Source: Pirellulales bacterium
Lineage (GTDB): Bacteria; Planctomycetota; Planctomycetia; Pirellulales; JAEUIK01
Length of the DNA stretch: 64,000 nucleotides
Assembly (NCBI GenBank): GCA_019694455.1
Contig: JAIBBY010000021.1
Coordinates: forward strand, 1 to 64,000
Direction: 5' to 3'
The position numbers were made by a program, and so were the translations under genes. The notes below the pieces were generated by a model. That model was not told the origin of the DNA and did not search any database. It saw only the letters and a list, made by a program, of their open reading frames with translations. Shown here piece after piece: positions 58,931 to 64,000 of the stretch. Every line of letters begins with the position of its first letter. Within the stretch, counting starts at the first letter, position 1.

Positions 58931-61009
58931 TTACTTGGCGCCGACCAGCATCGCCTTGCGCTCGGCCACCACTTCGGTCTGGATGGACGGCGGCACGCGG
59001 CGGTACTTCGAGAACTCCATCGTGAAGGTCCCTTGTCCCTGCGTCAGGCTGCGCAGATCGGTCGAATAGCCAAAGGTTTCAGCCAGCGGCACTTCGCCTT
59101 CGATGGTCGCGATCAGTCCCTTCATCTCGGTCGCCACGATCATGCCGCGGCGGCTGGTGAGATCGCCCACCACGTTGCCTTGGAACTGCGTCGGCACCTC
59201 GATCTCGATCTTCATGATCGGCTCCAGCAGCACCGGCTTGGTCTGCAGGAACGTCTCGCGGAAGCAGTTGCGGGCGCAGATCTGGAATGCCATGTCCGAG
59301 CTGTCGACGTCGTGATACGAGCCGTCGTCCAGCACCCCTTTGACGCTCACGATCGGGAAGCCGGCCACCGGTCCCTTGGAGAGCGAATCGCGAAAACCCT
59401 TCTCGACCGAAGGGATGTACTCCCGCGGAATGCGTCCGCCGACCACGTTGTCCTCAAAGATGAAGGCCTCGCCTTCCTCCTCGGTCAGCACTTCGAGCTT
59501 GCCGACGATGTGGGCAAACTGGCCAGAGCCGCCCGTCTGCTTCTTGTGGCGGAAGTTGAACGCGGCGGCGACCGTCGGCGCCTCGCGGTAGCTGACTTTC
59601 GGGGCGCCGACCTCGACCTCCACGTTGTACTCGCGGCGAATCCGCTCGACGTAGATTTCCAGGTGCAACTCGCCCATGCCGGAGATCAGCGTCTCGGCCG
59701 TCTCTTCGTCGGTCATCACGCGGAACGTGGGATCCTCGCGGCTGAAGCGCTGCAGCGCCTTGCCCAGCCGATCGACGCCATCGCGGGTGGTGGGAGTGAC
59801 GGCCATCTTGATGACCGGCTCGGGGACGAACATCCGCTCCAGCGAGCAATACTTTTGCTCGCTGGAATAGGTGTCGCCGCTGGCCGAGTCGATGCCCATC
59901 ACGGCCACAATGTCGCCGGCCGTGGCCTGCGGAATCTCTTCCTTCTTGTCGGCGTGGATGCGCACCAGGCGGCCGATGCGCTCCTTGCGACCAGTCCGTT
60001 GGTTGAAGTACGTCTCCCCCTTGGCGATCGTGCCTTGGTAGATGCGGGTGAAGGTAAGCTGCCCGTACGGGTCGTCGACGATCTTGAAGGCCATGCCGAC
60101 GAGCGGCTTTTTCGGATCGGGCTCGAGCGGAAACTCCTGCTCGTCGACCACGGTGCGGGCTTTGATCTTGCGATCGATCGGCGACGGGAGGTAGCGGATC
60201 ACCGCGTCCAGCAGCGGCTGCACGCCGGCGTTGCGGTAGGCGGTGCCCATGAACACCGGCGTCATGTCCTGCTCTTGCACGGCGTGGCGGGTGATGTCGT
60301 GGATCAGCGCCTCGTCGATCTCTTCCTCGGCCAGCAGCTTTTCCATTAGCTCGTCGCTGTACATGGAGAGCGCTTCCAGCATGTGCTGGCGATACTCGGT
60401 GGCCTGCTCCTGGAGGTCGGCGGGAATCTCTTCTTGCCGCACCTTTTCGCCGTTTTTGCCGTCGAAGTAGAGCGCCTTCATCGTGATCAGGTCGATCACG
60501 CCTTGGAACTTGTCTTCCTTGCCGATCGGAATCTGCATCAGCACCGCGTCGGCGTCGAGCTTCTCTTTGAGTTGCTTGGTCACTCGGAACGGGTCGCTGC
60601 CGGTGCGGTCCATCTTGTTGATGAACGCCAGCCGCGGCACGTGATAGCGCTTCATCTGGCGATCGACGGTGATCGATTGCGACTGCACGCCACCCACCGC
60701 GCACAAGACGAGCACGGCGCCATCGAGCACGCGCAAGCTGCGCTCGACTTCGACCGTGAAATCGACGTGGCCCGGCGTGTCGATCAGGTTGATCTGATGG
60801 TCTTCCCACTCCACCGTGGTGGCGGCGCTGGTGATAGTGATGCCGCGCTCTTTTTCCAGTTCCATGTGGTCCATGGTGGCGCCTTCGCCCCGCACTTCCT
60901 GAATGCGGTGAATGCGGCCGGCATAAAACAGAATGCGCTCGCTCAGGGTCGTCTTGCCAGAGTCGATATGGGCCGAGATGCCGATATTGCGCAGTTTGCT
61001 GAGTTCCAT
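58931..61009 (-). CDS. fusA: Translation elongation factor G, spirochaete/planctomycete (spdEFG1) type
   Basis: A 692-residue GTPase driving ribosomal translocation. The G1 motif reads AHIDSGKTT instead of the usual AHVDAGKTT, and [35 protein letters not shown] and the later domains follow normally. The DSGKTT spelling and the region around switch I are those of mitochondrial EF-G1 and its spirochaete/planctomycete/delta relatives (established for that family). Domain IV carries [20 protein letters not shown]. It sits alone on the minus strand without rpsL/rpsG/tuf neighbours. The leader upstream of ATG 61009 has no strong ribosome-binding site. Confidence 0.95.
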   Translation of the reverse strand: MELSKLRNIGISAHIDSGKTTLSERILFYAGRIHRIQEVRGEGATMDHMELEKERGITITSAATTVEWEDHQINLIDTPGHVDFTVEVERSLRVLDGAVLVLCAVGGVQSQSITVDRQMKRYHVPRLAFINKMDRTGSDPFRVTKQLKEKLDADAVLMQIPIGKEDKFQGVIDLITMKALYFDGKNGEKVRQEEIPADLQEQATEYRQHMLEALSMYSDELMEKLLAEEEIDEALIHDITRHAVQEQDMTPVFMGTAYRNAGVQPLLDAVIRYLPSPIDRKIKARTVVDEQEFPLEPDPKKPLVGMAFKIVDDPYGQLTFTRIYQGTIAKGETYFNQRTGRKERIGRLVRIHADKKEEIPQATAGDIVAVMGIDSASGDTYSSEQKYCSLERMFVPEPVIKMAVTPTTRDGVDRLGKALQRFSREDPTFRVMTDEETAETLISGMGELHLEIYVERIRREYNVEVEVGAPKVSYREAPTVAAAFNFRHKKQTGGSGQFAHIVGKLEVLTEEEGEAFIFEDNVVGGRIPREYIPSVEKGFRDSLSKGPVAGFPIVSVKGVLDDGSYHDVDSSDMAFQICARNCFRETFLQTKPVLLEPIMKIEIEVPTQFQGNVVGDLTSRRGMIVATEMKGLIATIEGEVPLAETFGYSTDLRSLTQGQGTFTMEFSKYRRVPPSIQTEVVAERKAMLVGAK

Positions 61010-61499
61010 GGCTACTGTCTCAAACGAAAAAGAACGGGCTGAAATGGTTTCCTAGTGAGCGAATTTTGCGCCAAGCGCACAACCTACACGCACGCGGCGT
61101 CGTCGGACGCCTTTTTCAAAAGGGGAACGCTAGCCCGGAGGACCCAGGCAGGGGGGCCTGAAAGGCTCCCTCTCCCGATCCCGCGGACAAGGAGAGCTTC
61201 CAGGAAGGAACCCCGCGCAACGGCGGCACGCGCAAGGTGTCCTATATATTACTCATTTTCGGCCGGCGGCGAAGAGCAAATCTAGCCCGAAATTCTCCCG
61301 ATTCACCAAAGTTTCACCGAACGGCCGCTACGGCGACTCACTTATCTACGAACACTGGCCGGCTAAGTTCGCTAAGATCGACGCTTTAGGGTCTCCCCGA
61401 CCAGTCGCCGCCAACCGCCTCAATCCGCCCCGACCGCGTGGCGCTGGCGCCCCCCCGCACGGGACATTTTGCACCGCGCCAGCCAGCCGCCGACCCCCC
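61010..61499. other. Divergent intergenic region between fusA and the metallophosphoesterase gene
   Basis: 490 bases with no convincing gene. An AT-rich TATATATTACT lies near 61242 in GC-rich surroundings and may belong to a promoter of either gene. No tRNA fold was recognised. Confidence 0.45.
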
Positions 61500-62336
61500 A
61501 TGAAGCTCTTTGCCATCAGCGATTTGCACGTCGGCCACCCCGAAAACCGGCAGGCGATCGTCGACTTGCCGCCACATCCCGACGATTGGCTGATCGCCGC
61601 CGGCGACTTGGGAGACAGTCTCGAACAGATCGACGACGCGCTCGCGCTACTGACTGGGCGGTTCGCTCAGGTGATCTGGACCCCCGGCAACCACGACCTC
61701 TATACCGTGGAAGACGATGGCCCGCGCGGCGTCGACCGCTACCAGCAGTTAGTGGAACTGTGCCGGCGCCGAGGCGTGCTTACGCCCGAAGACGACTACC
61801 CGCTCTGGCCGGGCGACGGGGGGCCGCACGTCATCGCCCCAACCTTTGCGCTCTACGACTACTCGTTTCGGCCCGACGACGTGCCCGAGGGACGCGAAAT
61901 AGCCTGGGCGCTGGAGAGCAACCTGTTTTGCTCGGACGAGACCTATCTCTATCCCGATCCCTTCGCCAACCGCCGCGCGTGGTGCGCGGCGCGCGTCGAG
62001 TTGACCGAAGCCCGCCTGGCCGAAGTGGCCTGGCGGCACCCGCTGGTGCTGGTCAATCACTGGCCACTGCTGCGCGAGCATGCCAAGCTGCCCGCCGTGC
62101 CGCGTTTCTCCATCTGGTGTGGCACGCGGCGCACCGAAGAGTGGCATCGCCGGTTTGGCGCGGCGGTGGTGGTGTATGGCCACCTGCACATCCGCCGCAC
62201 CACACTGCAAAACGATACGCGGTTCGAAGAAGTCTCGCTCGGCTACCCGCGCCAATGGCGACAGCGCCGCGGACTGCAATCGTACCTGCGCGAGATTCTG
62301 CCCGGCCCCAGCCGCAAAAGCTGGCTCCCCTGGTAG
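61500..62336 (+). CDS. Calcineurin-like metallophosphoesterase
   Basis: A 278-residue cytoplasmic phosphoesterase with all five motifs: FAISDLHVGH (DxH), IAAGDLGDS (GDxxD), WTPGNHDLY (GNHD), LVNHWPLL (H) and VYGHLHIR (GHxH). Two metals are therefore likely bound. No signal peptide. Relatives act on nucleotides, phosphoproteins or phosphodiesters, and the substrate is not predictable. The ATG at 61500 lies before the first motif. It converges with the PEGA lipoprotein gene with 6 bases between the stops. Confidence 0.9.
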   Translation: MKLFAISDLHVGHPENRQAIVDLPPHPDDWLIAAGDLGDSLEQIDDALALLTGRFAQVIWTPGNHDLYTVEDDGPRGVDRYQQLVELCRRRGVLTPEDDYPLWPGDGGPHVIAPTFALYDYSFRPDDVPEGREIAWALESNLFCSDETYLYPDPFANRRAWCAARVELTEARLAEVAWRHPLVLVNHWPLLREHAKLPAVPRFSIWCGTRRTEEWHRRFGAAVVVYGHLHIRRTTLQNDTRFEEVSLGYPRQWRQRRGLQSYLREILPGPSRKSWLPW

Positions 62337-62342
62337 CAGGCG

Positions 62343-62915
62343 TCAGCGCGGGGGCGGGGTCGGCAGCGGCACTGCGCCGGCTGGCACTGCGCCGGCGGGC
62401 ATTGCTGGCGGCAAAGATTGTTGACTGGGGAGCACCGTGGCCGGGGCGGCGACCGGCGGGTTGCTGATATCGATGCGGCTGCCCATCCGCAGGTTCTCGG
62501 CCCGCTCGAGCAGTTGATCGATGGGGGTCAATCGCTGCGGGGTCATCTTAAAGGTCAGCGATCGCTCGTCGCGCATTTCGAACGGCACAAAGTTGTCGCT
62601 CACAAAATCGAGGGGCGGTATCTGATACCACGGCGGCAAAAAGCGGTGATCGACCGTCAACGTTTCGTAGCCATCCTTGACGATGCGAATCCGTCGCTTG
62701 CCGTAATAGGTGAAATAGCTCGAACACGGCGTCGTGCCAATTTGGATATGGTCCACATAGACCAAGGCGCCCGGCGGATCGGTGCGAATGGTCAACCGGC
62801 GCTGCACACAACCAGTCTGCGATGCCGCCAACAGCAGCGCGGCCAGCCACAGCCAGCGCGCAATGCCAGCCGGCAGACGCGGCGCAAGACACCGAATTAG
62901 ATGGCTGGCAATCAC
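62343..62915 (-). CDS. PEGA-domain lipoprotein
   Basis: A 190-residue protein. A hydrophobic leader (GIARWLWLAALLLAASQTGC) ends at a lipobox-like cysteine. A PEGA repeat follows, TIRTDPPGALVYVDHIQIG with a C-terminal RRIRIVKDGYETLTVDHRFL. The C-terminal 60 residues are proline/alanine-rich (PAMPAGAVPAGAVPLPTPPP). PEGA domains are surface-layer or envelope modules; no enzyme activity is expected. The GTG at 62915 is the first start that gives the leader, but a later start is possible. Confidence 0.75.
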   Translation of the reverse strand: MIASHLIRCLAPRLPAGIARWLWLAALLLAASQTGCVQRRLTIRTDPPGALVYVDHIQIGTTPCSSYFTYYGKRRIRIVKDGYETLTVDHRFLPPWYQIPPLDFVSDNFVPFEMRDERSLTFKMTPQRLTPIDQLLERAENLRMGSRIDISNPPVAAPATVLPSQQSLPPAMPAGAVPAGAVPLPTPPPR

Positions 62916-63207
62916 GGCGCGAGGGCAAGCACCAGGGCACCAATGGGACGCGGGGGGCATTTCTCCCGCCAAAAATGGGCCGCGGAGTATAGCGATGGCC
63001 GCCCGCCGGCGGCCAGAGCGATTGAGGTCGCTGGCAATCCGGTCCTGGGGGCGTCGGCCACGGCGACAATCTTTCCCATTCCCACTGCCCCGCCAGACTT
63101 CCCGAGTTGCCGCCGGTGTGCAACTATGGCAGCTTGCCAGGCCAATGTAGAATCTGGGCGAGCAAGCCGCACTGCTCGCCATCAATTGTTTTGCAAGCGC
63201 CAACTTC
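62916..63207. other. Divergent intergenic region before the phosphatase gene
   Basis: 292 bases with no convincing gene. Open frames here on both strands are out-of-frame extensions. No clear promoter was identified. Confidence 0.4.
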
Positions 63208-64000
63208 ATGGATCACGAGTCAACCACGTGGCAGAGCGGCATCAGCCATGCGGTCCGTAGCGACATTGGGCTGCGGCGCGCGAACAACCAAGACTCATAC
63301 GCGGTGGCGCTGGCCAATAGCGAAGACGCCTGGCTGGCGCGCGGACACTTGTTTCTAGTGGCCGATGGCATGGGCGCGCACGCGGCCGGCGAGTTGGCCA
63401 GCAAGCTGGCGGCCGACGTCGTGCCGCAAACCTACCGCAAGCATGCCGAACTGCCGGCGCCCGACGCCATTCATCTCGGCGTGCAAGAAGCCAACAGCGT
63501 GATTCACGCCCGCGGTCAGGCCAACGCCGAATTTCACGGCATGGGCACCACCGGCAGCGTGCTGTTGCTGCTGCCCCAAGGCGCGCTGGTCGCGCATGTG
63601 GGAGACAGCCGCGTCTACCGTCTGCGCGGACAGCAATTGGAGCAACTCACGTTCGATCACAGCCTGGCCTGGGAGATGATGTCGTCCGGCCACTTGAGCG
63701 ACGAGCAGCTTCCCGCCTCGGTGCCGCGCAACATTATCACCCGTTCGCTCGGCCCGTCGCCGCAGGTCGAGATCGATCGAGAAGGCCCCTATCCGCTGGC
63801 GGTGGGAGACACCTTCTTATTGTGCAGCGACGGCCTCAGCGGGCAGGTGACCGACGACGAAATGGGGCAGATCCTGGTGACACTCGACCCCGAGGAAGCG
63901 GCCCAGGCGCTGGTCGATCTGGCCAATCTGCGCGGCGGGCCCGACAACATCACAGTGATCGTCGCCAAGGTGACCAGTCCCAGGCTCATCAGCCATGCCG
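63208..64000 (+). CDS. PP2C-family serine/threonine phosphatase (3' end outside window)
   Basis: 264 complete codons are visible. Metal-binding motifs of PP2C are present: RRANNQDSYAVAL, FLVADGMGAHAAGELAS, GTTGSVLLL, VGDSRVYRLR, LLCSDGLSG and GGPDNITVIVAKV. The catalytic domain is essentially complete by 63970, so what follows outside may be a C-terminal extension. Such phosphatases normally reverse Ser/Thr kinases of the PknB type. No intact kinase is in this window. The ATG at 63208 starts MDHESTTWQSGISHAVRSD. Confidence 0.9.
   Translation, partial: MDHESTTWQSGISHAVRSDIGLRRANNQDSYAVALANSEDAWLARGHLFLVADGMGAHAAGELASKLAADVVPQTYRKHAELPAPDAIHLGVQEANSVIHARGQANAEFHGMGTTGSVLLLLPQGALVAHVGDSRVYRLRGQQLEQLTFDHSLAWEMMSSGHLSDEQLPASVPRNIITRSLGPSPQVEIDREGPYPLAVGDTFLLCSDGLSGQVTDDEMGQILVTLDPEEAAQALVDLANLRGGPDNITVIVAKVTSPRLISHA

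Noticed and set aside
61055-61285. 76-codon frame upstream of the metallophosphoesterase, and a possible tRNA in the same gap
   Set aside because: The composition is random-like with no domain, and no cloverleaf with a T-loop could be drawn.

Overview
The window is high-GC bacterial DNA that reads as a Planctomycetota chromosome, probably of Pirellulales type. The lineage call rests on a planctomycete cytochrome/DUF1549/DUF1553 protein next to a DUF1501 protein, a formylglycine sulfatase, a membrane protein beginning NPYQAP, an EF-G of the spirochaete/planctomycete/delta type (related to mitochondrial EF-G1), many GTG starts and extensive REP-like intergenic repeats. No rRNA, tRNA, CRISPR array, transposase or origin was recognised.

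Layout. 1-4871: exopolysaccharide genes (C-terminal part of an AsnB-like amidotransferase, then a GDP-mannose dehydrogenase between two WcaI-like glycosyltransferases). 4947-11433: sulfatase, PSD1-type cytochrome and DUF1501 protein, a typical planctomycete polymer-degradation set. 11461-15741 (minus): carB, a ferredoxin-like membrane protein and a 58-residue membrane ORF. 16037-22916: argH, a HEAT-repeat protein with a degenerate receiver, a receiver-less sigma-54 activator, a CcsA/HemX protein and hemA, mostly overlapping or closely spaced. 22927-28356: acyltransferase, a 750-base repeat-rich gap with a 191-bp tandem duplication, aldehyde dehydrogenase, a DNA-methyltransferase remnant, an N-acetyl sugar amidotransferase and an orphan antitoxin-like gene.

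29369-33078 is the most unusual part. After an ECF sigma factor and a repeat element there is a promoter-like site, a structured leader ending in a strong intrinsic terminator, and then five or six small, tightly coupled genes. These encode a helical protein, an exported PKD-like protein, a papain-like peptidase, two small ORFs and a one-helix holin-like protein. It looks like a phage-derived or domesticated cassette under attenuation control. 33119-36413 is a dehydratase (YjhG/YagF type), creatininase-family and thioesterase cluster. 36509-39538 is a pentaheme PA14 cytochrome. 39757-43563 holds a membrane glycosyltransferase with TPRs, a type II thioesterase and a phosphopantetheinyl transferase.

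43743-50557 is a minus-strand housekeeping block: two hypothetical proteins, a histidine kinase, pnp with an RGG/RGD tail, rpsO, bioA and a small antitoxin-like gene. 50631-56321 (minus) is a heavy-metal resistance operon: Cys/His-rich exported protein, CzcB-like adaptor, CzcA-like pump and Cys/His-rich lipoprotein. The adaptor and the lipoprotein share a WC-x-EH metal-binding-like module. 56568-64000 holds a class C beta-lactamase-like hydrolase, a divergent pair sharing a CATG start (one is a kinase-like protein cut short after its catalytic loop), fusA, a metallophosphoesterase, a PEGA lipoprotein and a PP2C phosphatase that runs off the end.
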